Shown here one piece after another: positions 1-6,612 of a DNA stretch of 11,188 bases (within the stretch, counting starts at the first letter, position 1; every line of letters starts with the position of its first letter). This stretch comes from Oligoflexia bacterium (GTDB lineage: Bacteria > Bdellovibrionota > Bdellovibrionia > Bdellovibrionales > UBA1609). The notes under the pieces are model-generated. The model ran no database searches. It was given only the letters and a program-made list of their open reading frames with translations, and had not been told where the DNA came from. Position numbers and translations under genes: made by a program. The stretch lies in the NCBI GenBank assembly GCA_026914095.1, contig JAPPIY010000232.1, positions 1 through 11,188 on the forward strand, read 5' to 3'.

Positions 1-141
1 TAAAATCAACTCTCTTAGACTTTAGAACTGATCAACGGACGAACTCAGGAATAAACATAAAATTAGTAAAAAAATCTTCATTTTTCCCTTATAATACCCT
101 TTTCCATCTCTTTTTTGTCAGCGAATTACTGAACATTTACA

Positions 142-183
142 ATTCCCGCGAAAGCCTGTCCTCGTGAAAACGGGGGCGGGAAT
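142..183. repeat. REP-like hairpin with GAAA tetraloop
   Basis: Outer arms ATTCCCGC (142-149) and GCGGGAAT (176-183) are perfect inverted complements. Immediately inside the right arm is a second stem, 160-165 with 170-175, six pairs including one T-G, closed by a GAAA loop (166-169). An alternative small GC/GAAA/GC hairpin sits at 148-155. The CCCGCGAAAGC core resembles REP-type extragenic palindromes common in proteobacterial genomes. It is much more GC-rich than its surroundings. Its role is not visible from the window. Confidence 0.6.
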
Positions 184-195
184 CTTTAACTAAAA

Positions 196-222
196 CTGGA
201 AAACTCAAACCTGGTCACTATA
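196..222. repeat. Half-copy of dispersed palindromic repeat
   Basis: This 27-base stretch matches the right arm of the element at 4239-4318 at 22 of 27 positions (CTGGAAAAC at the start and TCACTATA at the end are identical). No matching left arm is clear immediately upstream. It is called a repeat because the same motif recurs at three other non-coding places in the window. Confidence 0.5.
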
Positions 223-336
223 TATTTCTTTTGAAACTTTGTCAATCCTACAGGCGTTCTAAGTGGTAGGTTGTCGGCATTCATAATATAGCGGCTCAGT
301 AGTTGTGTCTGCTCATCCTTAAACTATATAGGAGCT

Positions 337-360
337 GATACTGATCGAATTTGAAAATTC
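337..360. repeat. Half-copy of dispersed palindromic repeat
   Basis: Over 24 bases it matches the left arm and centre of the palindrome at 8695-8736 at 20 positions, with ATACTGATC and TTTGAAAATTC identical. The complementary right arm is missing here, so this is a half-element or an eroded copy. Confidence 0.5.
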
Positions 361-469
361 AGGAATTATATATTTAATTTCGCATAAAAAGCCTTTAAAC
401 TAAGGAAATATATGTATTACCCAGAGAAAAATGAAAGGATAAAGTACACTAAATAAGAAAAGAGTTTTT

Positions 470-1465
470 TCAGAACGGTTCAGTATTAGAGCAAGTCATT
501 CGCTCAACAGAAAAGCCTTCTCCTTTTAACATATCCAGCATGTTATGTTCGCCGATAAAATGTTTCAAGCTGGCTGTGATGAAAATGTTTTCATATTTTT
601 CATGTGTCTTAAGAAAATTTTTTAGCCATAATTCATTGCGGTTTTTAAGCAAAATGGTTTCATCAAGATTGTGATTAAATAAGAATGCGTTAGCGTCATA
701 GAGTTGATACAATCGGGCTGTGTTTAAAAAGATTTGCTGATACAACCCTGTTAGGCTCTCTATTTCTTTTATAGCTCCCTCAACATCACTTCTGCTGACA
801 AGCATTCGGGGCTTGTTGGAGGAGGTTTTAGAGCTAAAATCTTCGTTTATCTTTTTATTATGATCCATAGATTCTATTTTGACAAAATGAGACAAAGCCA
901 TTTGTTTCACCTGTTTATCAAGAGAAGGCAATGAGTAATAAGCCTTGTAGTAGGCAATACAGTTGATAAAGTAGATGAGGTTTGCATAACTCTCTTCTTT
1001 ATCAGCGCCATGATTTGTTAAAAAATTCTGGCTTTCTAAGCTGAGCTCTGCCCAAGCCTCATTTCCCGCGCTTTCATAATGATGGGAAAACATATCTTTT
1101 ATTATGTGAGTCATTATTATTTTTCTCTCTTTAATTGTGTCTTGAGTTTTCTGTGACAGTTTGGACATAATTTCCTCTTGCTCTTTAACAGAGCCAATGA
1201 AAAGCTTTTGTTTCTCTTCTTCACTCAATTTTTCAAAATCGTTTTTTGTTTTTGTCTCTAAGAGGAGAAGATCACTATTTTGTATCTTTTTTGAGACTGC
1301 GTCAGAACAAGGTATCTCTTTTAAAGAAATCCCTGTATGCGCAGTTCCTAAAATGTAGGAAGTTTTCCCCTCTTTTTCAGCCGTCCATATAAAAGGATCC
1401 AGCTGTGTTGAGGCTACCTTAGCGGAAAATAAAAAATTTAAAAATAAAATAAGCCAGCGATTCAT
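470..1465 (-). CDS. Secreted TraB/GumN-family protein
   Basis: Protein of 331 residues with an N-terminal signal peptide (hydrophobic residues about 4-18, likely cut near Ala18-Ser-Thr-Gln). Family signatures appear in order: GTAH at 40-43, SDLLLLE ending at Glu70, SLDKQV at 181-186, IES at 197-199, an RN pair at 276-277 within NRNELW, and a C-terminal block with His302 in KHFIGE followed by a helix and GEGFSV. This layout fits the TraB/PrgY/GumN (Tiki-like) superfamily, whose members are proposed metal-dependent proteases or peptide-processing proteins; substrate unknown here. The glycine-rich stretch usual before the second histidine is replaced by TASLK, so activity is uncertain. The ATG lacks a clear Shine-Dalgarno. 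It is separated from the recombinase gene by 153 bp and may have its own promoter. Confidence 0.8.
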   Translation of the reverse strand: MNRWLILFLNFLFSAKVASTQLDPFIWTAEKEGKTSYILGTAHTGISLKEIPCSDAVSKKIQNSDLLLLETKTKNDFEKLSEEEKQKLFIGSVKEQEEIMSKLSQKTQDTIKERKIIMTHIIKDMFSHHYESAGNEAWAELSLESQNFLTNHGADKEESYANLIYFINCIAYYKAYYSLPSLDKQVKQMALSHFVKIESMDHNKKINEDFSSKTSSNKPRMLVSRSDVEGAIKEIESLTGLYQQIFLNTARLYQLYDANAFLFNHNLDETILLKNRNELWLKNFLKTHEKYENIFITASLKHFIGEHNMLDMLKGEGFSVERMTCSNTEPF

Positions 1466-1473
1466 ATTTGCTG

Positions 1474-1503
1474 AATATAAGGGAAATGAGGTAAAATAGG
1501 CAA
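1474..1503 (-). promoter_or_regulatory. Possible promoter of the TraB/GumN gene
   Basis: On the minus strand, TTGCCT (1498-1503) and TATATT (1474-1479) are 18 bp apart. The -10 box lies so close to the ATG at 1465 that the transcript would be almost leaderless. That fits the absence of a Shine-Dalgarno, but it also makes the call weak. Confidence 0.25.
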
Positions 1504-1618
1504 GAGTAAAAATCAGAGAAAAGTTTTTTTGAAAAAATTTTCCGATTGAAATTAAAAAACTGTTAAAAGTTTGAACGGTTTAAGAGTTAATAAAAACTTG
1601 AATGGGTGTATTTATGTC

Positions 1619-2491
1619 TCAAATCAGATGTTTTAATTGGGAGAGAGGATGGTGTTTTTTTATGGCAGACTTTAGTTTTTTAGGATTCACTGAAGTGTAA
1701 ATCTGTGTTGTTTGAATATTAGAGTGTCCCAGCAGTTTTTGAATGGTCCTTAAATCCGCTCCTTTTTCCAATAAGCCTGTGGCGCAGCCATGTCTAAAAG
1801 AGTGAGGGTTTTTCACTTTGTCAAAACCCGCTTTTAAAGACCATTTTTTAAGCCATCGCCATATATCCACTCGGGAAGGGCGATGGCCTCTGTTATTAAA
1901 AATGAGACAGGATTTTTCCGTTTTTCCAAGGAAAGGCCTTGAGTTTTTTAAATAAACTATTAGCAATTGATAGAGCTTTTCGGGCAGGGGCAATAGCCTT
2001 TGCTTGTTTCCTTTTCCCACGACACTGATCCAAGCCTCTGTTTCATTAAAATCTTGAATATTTAAAGAGATAAGCTCGCTCACACGGCAACCTAAGCCAT
2101 ATAAAAAAGACAATACCAGCTCATTTCTCAGGGATTGATGTTTTGAATCTTCTCTGCTAGCCTTCCATAGAGCTTTAAACTCTTTAAGACTTATAAATTG
2201 AGGCAGTTTGTGTTGAATTTTAGGAAGGCTTAAATGCTTGATTTCCACACAGCGTTTGCCTTGCCTTTGTAAAAACTGGAAGTAAGAGCGAAGGCAACTG
2301 ATCACTCGGGCTTGGGATCGGGCGCTGAGTTTTTTCTTATCTAAAAACTCATAAAATTCTTGGATATTTTTTTTTTTATTTTTAGAAAATTCTTTCCAGC
2401 GGTCTAAATCTCTTTTGTAAGCGGAAATCGTATGGGCGGAGTAATTTCTTCCAAATTGCAGTTCTCTTAAAAACTCCTCATAAAGAATCAT
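1619..2491 (-). CDS. Xer-type tyrosine recombinase
   Basis: A 290-residue site-specific recombinase that would cut and rejoin DNA through a phosphotyrosine intermediate. An N-terminal SAM-like core-binding domain covers about 1-85 (YSAHTISAYKRDL at 17-29). The catalytic domain covers about 95-285 with the full set: Arg136 in GCRVSEL, Lys160 in GKGNKQR, His230 and Arg233 in HSFRH, His256 in LLGHSN, and nucleophile Tyr265 in QIYTSV. Length and domain order match XerC/XerD, but HSFRHGCATG replaces the usual HxLRHxxAT and TSVNP replaces the usual THVD-like end, so it is a divergent Xer or a mobile-element integrase. It starts 12 bp after the lipoprotein gene and has an in-frame stop just upstream of its ATG, so the start is firm. 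No Shine-Dalgarno is seen. No dif-like site was recognised. Confidence 0.88.
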   Translation of the reverse strand: MILYEEFLRELQFGRNYSAHTISAYKRDLDRWKEFSKNKKKNIQEFYEFLDKKKLSARSQARVISCLRSYFQFLQRQGKRCVEIKHLSLPKIQHKLPQFISLKEFKALWKASREDSKHQSLRNELVLSFLYGLGCRVSELISLNIQDFNETEAWISVVGKGNKQRLLPLPEKLYQLLIVYLKNSRPFLGKTEKSCLIFNNRGHRPSRVDIWRWLKKWSLKAGFDKVKNPHSFRHGCATGLLEKGADLRTIQKLLGHSNIQTTQIYTSVNPKKLKSAIKKHHPLSQLKHLI

Positions 2492-2503
2492 AAAATGTCA
2501 GTT

Positions 2504-3082
2504 TTAATCACAAATAAAGTTTAATTTGCAGAGAGCTGGAACCAAAGCGGAAGAACTGCTTACTGTGAGACTGGTGAAAGTTCTTGTCCCGCCGTAATAA
2601 ATAATAAAATCCCCAGAAATTAAACTTCTTTGGTAGGTGGTATTATAAGGGTAGTTTGGGCTGATAGGGTTAGGGGTGGGGATAACAGGATCCGAATAAA
2701 CAGTGGCTCCTAAGCTATTGCTTGCTCCAGAAAGAGAGTTTTCAGCGGCGCAAGAGAAAGCTTTATTGAGATCGATTCTAACAGTGGCTTTACAGCTAAA
2801 AGAAACAGGGCCAGTAAAACCGCAGACGCCTCCATTGGCGACTGTTCCAGAGACTGTCACTTCAGCCCCTACGGGAAGATCATCTACATCTAAAACAGAG
2901 GGAAGGCCAACAGCTGTTGTCGTTTCTTTTGTGATCTTTAGAGAGCCTTTGTCACATGTTTTTATAAATACAGTGGTTTCTTGAGCCACACCTGAAGAGG
3001 CTGTTTTAGGCTCTTTATCACAAGAGAATAAAAAAATTAGAGCTAAAGCGAAAAATGTAAATTTAAAATAGTTTTTTAACAT
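2504..3082 (-). CDS. Lipoprotein of unknown function
   Basis: The 192-residue product has a textbook lipoprotein signal: Lys3 and Lys7, a hydrophobic core (8-19), and lipobox FLFSC with Cys21 to be lipidated; the next residue is Asp. The mature part is Ser/Thr/Val/Gly-rich and probably mostly beta, with a proline-rich stretch (IPTPNPISPN) about two thirds along and several cysteines (in IKTCDKG, GGVCGF, SFSCKA, AFSCAAE, ALCKL, FICD) that could form disulfides. I do not recognise a family. An upstream in-frame ATG at 3130 would add 16 residues before the signal peptide and overlap the neighbouring gene. The ATG at 3082 is preferred because it has a proper Shine-Dalgarno and puts the signal peptide at the N-terminus. 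It lies 22 bp after the upstream exported-protein gene, probably in the same transcript. Confidence 0.8.
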   Translation of the reverse strand: MLKNYFKFTFFALALIFLFSCDKEPKTASSGVAQETTVFIKTCDKGSLKITKETTTAVGLPSVLDVDDLPVGAEVTVSGTVANGGVCGFTGPVSFSCKATVRIDLNKAFSCAAENSLSGASNSLGATVYSDPVIPTPNPISPNYPYNTTYQRSLISGDFIIYYGGTRTFTSLTVSSSSALVPALCKLNFICD

Positions 3083-3089
3083 AAGCGAT

Positions 3090-3095
3090 TCCTCA
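3090..3095 (-). promoter_or_regulatory. Shine-Dalgarno that sets the lipoprotein start
   Basis: TGAGGA on the minus strand, 7 bases before the ATG at 3082. It decides in favour of this start over the longer in-frame ATG at 3130. Confidence 0.65.
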
Positions 3096-3104
3096 TTTAA
3101 AAAG

Positions 3105-4058
3105 TTAATTAATATCTTCAACCGAGTCATTAAAAGCCTCTTCTATACCCAGCCCCCAAAACCGCCCCAACCGGGAAAAACATTTGTAGCTGTTTGTGGT
3201 GATGTTAATATTTGTCCAAGCGTCCTTTGGGTTTAAAGCGCCCTCAGGACGACAGCTATAGGGGCCTGAGGTGATAAACCAGCATCTTTTACTGGCGGCG
3301 GTAGGCGTTGTGTGGGCTTTTTTTATATAAGTTCCTGTTGAGTAGCAGGAGCCTTTTGTGTTTTTAACATCATCTCTTGTAGCAATGCGAAACATTTTAT
3401 AATAAATTTCACCTGCCCCTACATAATCCACTTCTCCATCCCCCACATCTCTAATTCTAATATCTTCTAATTTTAAAATAAGAGCGCTGTGCTCATCTTC
3501 ATAAATAGCGTGAAACTGCCTATTCACCTTATTGTTGTTGTCTGCTCTCCAAGAGGATCCACTCCATTTGTTATAACGATTATCACTGGCGGAGTAACCC
3601 GAATTAAAGTCTGTAAAAGGTGTAATATGGCTGTTTGTCTGAAAAGCCATGGCTAAACTGCCTTTATAAACAGCGCCCAGCCGGCTCATATCAAGATACA
3701 ATCTAGCGCAGACAACATCAAAGTTTTGGCTTTGGCCAAATAAAAAATCCTGTAAGCTGGATCTATCAAATTCAAAGTTGGCCCTGGCTCCAGAGTTGAG
3801 ATCCCTCAGCTGGCTTCTTCGGCAGTTGTCAGTGACTTCTTCAGGCAGACGGTTGTTATTGTCATTTCTATCATCCTTAAAGTAATCCTCAGGATAATAA
3901 TAGTCATTTGTTGCAGGTTGTTGGGGCCCTGTCGGTATTGTATCTAAAGGTATCTCTCCTCTGTTAATAGCTCTCGTTGAGCACTGATAGCCGCTTGTGG
4001 CGATAACAACAAAGGAGAGCGCAAATAAAACAACGGCAGGGAGCTTTCCGTATATCAT
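3105..4058 (-). CDS. Exported Cys-containing protein, probable lipoprotein
   Basis: From the ATG at 4058 the product has 317 residues; an in-frame TTG at 4076 would add six. Neither start has a clear Shine-Dalgarno. The N-terminus has Lys5, a hydrophobic core (about 8-20) and SGYQC with Cys26; this is lipobox-like, but Gln before the Cys is unusual, so lipidation is uncertain. Next comes a low-complexity Asn/Asp/Tyr-rich linker (YYYPEDYFKDDRNDNNN), then a domain with six further cysteines (DNCRR, VVCARL, GSCYST, KRCWF, YSCRP, YKCFS) suited to an oxidising compartment. I do not recognise the family. It is probably the first gene of a short operon with the lipoprotein and the recombinase, which suggests a surface or periplasmic partner of the lipoprotein (inference). 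Confidence 0.72.
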   Translation of the reverse strand: MIYGKLPAVVLFALSFVVIATSGYQCSTRAINRGEIPLDTIPTGPQQPATNDYYYPEDYFKDDRNDNNNRLPEEVTDNCRRSQLRDLNSGARANFEFDRSSLQDFLFGQSQNFDVVCARLYLDMSRLGAVYKGSLAMAFQTNSHITPFTDFNSGYSASDNRYNKWSGSSWRADNNNKVNRQFHAIYEDEHSALILKLEDIRIRDVGDGEVDYVGAGEIYYKMFRIATRDDVKNTKGSCYSTGTYIKKAHTTPTAASKRCWFITSGPYSCRPEGALNPKDAWTNINITTNSYKCFSRLGRFWGLGIEEAFNDSVEDIN

Positions 4059-4238
4059 AATTGTAAAGTTTAACAAAAATATAGGAAAAGTCTAAATTTA
4101 TTAAAAAATTTGTTAAAAAGGGGCTTTAAAAAATAAGAATCAGGGATAAAGTCTAGCCCAATGGCCATTTCTTACATTTTGCTTTAACCTTGTTTTTCTT
4201 AAATAGTCTCTGCTGAAAAAGCTCTAGGCTGTTGAACT

Positions 4239-4318
4239 TATACTGAATCCTGTTTGAATTTTCGGGAGTAAAAGAGATAGGTTTAAAAAGGCTGGAAAAC
4301 CTAAACAAGATCACTATA
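4239..4318. repeat. Interrupted palindrome of the dispersed repeat family
   Basis: The left arm (4239-4263, TATACTGAATCCTGTTTGAA and on) pairs with the right arm (4295-4318) with one extra base and a few mismatches. The arms are separated by about 31 bases. Within them TAGGTTT and AAACCTA form an alternative smaller hairpin. The arms match those of the compact palindrome at 8695-8736, so this is the same family with an enlarged centre. Confidence 0.6.
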
Positions 4319-4441
4319 GAATTCCCTCAAAAAGTTGCTTTTCAAGCCCAACCGTAGTTGTTAGCAACCTCTCATAACCTGTCAATCACTAAAAAACTTG
4401 TTCAGATTTTTAATGATTTTTTTCAAATGTTTAAACAAATA

Positions 4442-4607
4442 AGCGGATAAGTTAATTATTGCTACTTTATTAAAAATTCGTGGAAAGCCTATAAAATAAG
4501 TTTCTTCTTTAAAGAATCCTATGGATAGAGTCAAGAAAAAGGTTCTTTATTGATGATAAACTTGGTAAATCATGAAAACAGCCTAAAATAGCAATAATTT
4601 ATCCGCT
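4442..4607. repeat. 166-bp nested inverted repeat, possible MITE
   Basis: The outer arms are AGCGGATAA + ATTATTGCTA. The left copy (4442-4464) has a 4-base GTTA insertion between the two blocks; the right copy (4589-4607) is the exact reverse complement without it. Inside are further nested pairs, AAGTTT (4498-4503) with AAACTT (4558-4563) and AAAGAATCC (4511-4519) with GGTTCTTT (4541-4548). The whole segment could fold as one long imperfect hairpin. It encodes no protein. It could be a non-autonomous mobile element or a structured RNA; the sequence does not settle which. Confidence 0.5.
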
Positions 4608-4638
4608 ATGTTTATTTTTATCTGGCCTGATTGATCTC

Positions 4639-4667
4639 TTGACATTATTTTTATTATAGGCTAGAAA
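4639..4667 (+). promoter_or_regulatory. Promoter of the HEAT-like protein gene
   Basis: A consensus -35 box TTGACA (4639-4644), a 17-bp spacer, and TAGAAA (4662-4667) as a 4-of-6 -10 box. The leader to the ATG at 4735 would be about 60 bases, with room for the Shine-Dalgarno AAAGGAG at 4721-4727. Confidence 0.5.
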
Positions 4668-4734
4668 ATGTCTTTAATCTCAACAACAGGGCTTATACGG
4701 CAAAAAATATCCAATTAACCAAAGGAGTTTCAAG

Positions 4735-6537
4735 ATGAGATTAGTCCTTATTTTTTCTCTATTTTTTTCTTTTTATTCTTATAGCAGAAACCTTCTTCAC
4801 TATCAAAAACTGTCTGAGAAGAGGCAAGCCGGTCCGTCGGCTCAAAAAGAAGTTTCTGTTGAATTAGAAAGCATCACAGAAAAATTGCAAGAGGGTATGA
4901 AAAGACTTTTATTCACTTTAACCCACGAACACACATCTGAAGAGAAAAAACTAAGAATCATTGAGACTTTAAGCGAAACAGCTTTGCTTAATAATAAAGT
5001 AGAGGAGACTTTAAAGGGGCTTGTTGCAAGAGGCAGTGAGTGTGAGAATGAAGAGGAGCAAGTGGGCTGTCGTATTATAGACATAGTGAGTTTAGAAGCT
5101 CATGCGGAGCTGATGAGACGAAGAGCGGATAGTTTAGCTAGAGAGGATCAGGAAAATTGGGACTATTACAAGGATATGGCTATTTCGGGAGCGCTGATTA
5201 TAACAGGGATCGGCCTTGTCTTCATTCCAGTTGGAGGCCCTGTTCTTACAACTGCTTTATTTACAGCTCGTTATGCGAATTTATCAAAAGCTATAGGAGC
5301 TTCTGTAGTAACGGGAATAGGATTATACCAAGTTGACAGAGAAATAGCGACAGAGGAGGAGGGCGAAGATTTGCGCAATATTTTTGAGTTGGTTAAAGAT
5401 GTGGCAGGAGCAAATGTTCTGACAACGGCGATCTTTCATTTTGCTCAGTTGGGGGATAAGGATTTGCTGGAGCAGATAGTTTTAAGCTCCTCAGAGGAAG
5501 AGCTGATGGAGTTGTTTTATAGAGTGATAGAGGATGGCTCTCGTTCGGATGAAACAAGGAGAGTGGCTGTTGAGGCCTTGCTGGCCTTTCCTGAGGAGTT
5601 GCAGATAAGAAGGACAAGAACGACACAGCTTTTAATGGAAATGGCGGATAAAAATCCAAATGATTTAGCTTTAGGGGTTAGGATTTCAGCTGTGAAGGCG
5701 CTCGGAAAGATAGGAGAAAGAGCGTCTGAAGTGGCGGAGTATTTGAACAGAATGGGAAAGGGGGAGTCTGAAGAATCGGAGTATTTGAATAGGATCGGAA
5801 AAAGGGAATCTGAAGAATTGGAGTTTTTAATAGAGTCAGAAGATCAGAAAGAAATAGAAGACGAGCTGAGGTTGATAGTTTTAGTCCAGTCGGGAAGAAA
5901 TAAAGCTTATTTTGATAAAGCTATACAAACATTAGCTGAATGGATAGATGATAGCAGAAGTGAAGAAGATAACGAAAGCTTTTTAAATAACTTAGAAATT
6001 CAGCTGGAGATTCCAAAGTCTTTCCTTAATGCTTTTTTATCAGCTAAAGAGGAAAAAATAAGACAAAAGGGTTTAGATTCAGAAAACAAGGTTATGAAAC
6101 AGCTGGAAAATCATATTATTGTTTTAAAAGAGTTCATCTCGTCAGGGATACTGGACATTGAGACCAAGTTAAAGCTTTCTGAGATTTTAATAGACTGGAC
6201 TAAAAACAGCCCCAACAGCCCAGAAAGTTTAGAAATTAAAGCTTTTCTAGGAGGAGTTTGGACAAATCCCGCTGAAGATACATTGCTTTATGTGAGACAG
6301 CTGGAAGCGAAAAATCCCACTGAAGAAAATAAGCCTGCTTTTGAGTTTTTAAAAGGTGAAATTAGCAAGCGAAAAGGCATTAAGAATACCACAATAGCTT
6401 TAGAAGAAATAGAAAAAATAATTGGAGACACGGGACCCTTTTATGAAAAGTATCCCAATCAAACAGAAATATTGGAAAAAATTAAAATTTTTTTAGGTTC
6501 CTACAAAAAAATGATAGAAAATATTAAAGAATTATAA
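4735..6537 (+). CDS. Exported HEAT-like helical protein, unknown function
   Basis: 600 residues. The start is supported by AAAGGAG seven bases upstream. A signal peptide covers about 1-17 (Arg2, hydrophobic core, SYS before Arg18). A charged helical segment with Cys103 and Cys112 follows, then two hydrophobic glycine-rich stretches (about 149-176 and 183-199) that may be a membrane hairpin. Residues about 215-330 look like HEAT/ARM-type helices, for example DETRRVAVEALLAFPEE and GVRISAVKALGKIGERA. Residues 326-367 are three 14-residue tandem units (IGERASEVAEYLNR, MGKGESEESEYLNR, IGKRESEELEFLIE). The remainder is a Lys/Glu-rich helical tail. HEAT-like arrays usually serve protein-protein contact; no catalytic motif is seen. 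It probably lies in the envelope. The next gene, 75 bp on, also encodes an exported helical protein, so the two may act together (inference). Confidence 0.78.
   Translation: MRLVLIFSLFFSFYSYSRNLLHYQKLSEKRQAGPSAQKEVSVELESITEKLQEGMKRLLFTLTHEHTSEEKKLRIIETLSETALLNNKVEETLKGLVARGSECENEEEQVGCRIIDIVSLEAHAELMRRRADSLAREDQENWDYYKDMAISGALIITGIGLVFIPVGGPVLTTALFTARYANLSKAIGASVVTGIGLYQVDREIATEEEGEDLRNIFELVKDVAGANVLTTAIFHFAQLGDKDLLEQIVLSSSEEELMELFYRVIEDGSRSDETRRVAVEALLAFPEELQIRRTRTTQLLMEMADKNPNDLALGVRISAVKALGKIGERASEVAEYLNRMGKGESEESEYLNRIGKRESEELEFLIESEDQKEIEDELRLIVLVQSGRNKAYFDKAIQTLAEWIDDSRSEEDNESFLNNLEIQLEIPKSFLNAFLSAKEEKIRQKGLDSENKVMKQLENHIIVLKEFISSGILDIETKLKLSEILIDWTKNSPNSPESLEIKAFLGGVWTNPAEDTLLYVRQLEAKNPTEENKPAFEFLKGEISKRKGIKNTTIALEEIEKIIGDTGPFYEKYPNQTEILEKIKIFLGSYKKMIENIKEL
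5710..5835 (+). repeat. In-frame 42-bp tandem repeat, three units
   Basis: Units 5710-5751, 5752-5793 and 5794-5835 each encode 14 residues with a shared pattern of Gly at position 2, SE near the middle, then E, an aromatic residue and L. The second and third units are the most alike; the first still reads as the end of the HEAT-like helix GKIGERASEV. This suggests recent local duplication that started from the last HEAT-like helix. Confidence 0.7.
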
Positions 6538-6555
6538 GATTTTGTCGGAAAATAC

Positions 6556-6585
6556 TTGCTCGATTCACGAAAATGACTCTATAAT
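6556..6585 (+). promoter_or_regulatory. Possible promoter of the second exported-protein gene
   Basis: TATAAT (6580-6585) is a perfect -10 box, with TTGCTC (6556-6561) 18 bp upstream as a weak -35. It lies in the 75-bp gap, so the second gene could be transcribed alone as well as by read-through. Confidence 0.4.
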
Positions 6586-6612
6586 TTATTATTATATAGT
6601 GGGGATAATGAA

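Larger units (their letters stand above)
1..469. other. Intergenic region with repeats, no gene seen
   Basis: No convincing reading frame was found. The stretch holds a REP-like hairpin (142-183) and two half-copies of a dispersed palindromic repeat (196-222 and 337-360). A tiny frame at 412-456 (14 codons, preceded by AAGGAA) is too short to support as a gene. A short match, ACTGATC then 11-12 variable bases then TCAGGAAT, occurs near 31-56 and again near 340-367, which may be another eroded copy. No clear intrinsic terminator for the minus-strand gene ending at 470 was found. Confidence 0.6.
4059..4734. other. Divergent intergenic region
   Basis: Almost 680 bp between divergently transcribed genes, without a supportable reading frame. 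It contains an interrupted palindrome of the dispersed repeat family (4239-4318), a long nested inverted repeat (4442-4607) and the promoter of the plus-strand gene (4639-4667). The AT-rich part next to 4058 may hold the minus-strand promoter, but no box pair stands out. Confidence 0.6.

Noticed and set aside
412..456. 14-codon frame with AAGGAA upstream
   Set aside because: Too short and featureless to support as a gene.
1161..1358. Plus-strand open frame of 65 codons
   Set aside because: It lies entirely antisense within the TraB/GumN gene, which has clear family motifs.
2703..2984. Plus-strand open frame of 93 codons
   Set aside because: It is antisense to the lipoprotein gene and has no Shine-Dalgarno or recognisable features.
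4842..5659. Minus-strand open frames under the HEAT-like gene
   Set aside because: They are antisense shadows of a well-supported gene, with Ser/Leu/Pro-rich composition typical of reverse reading.
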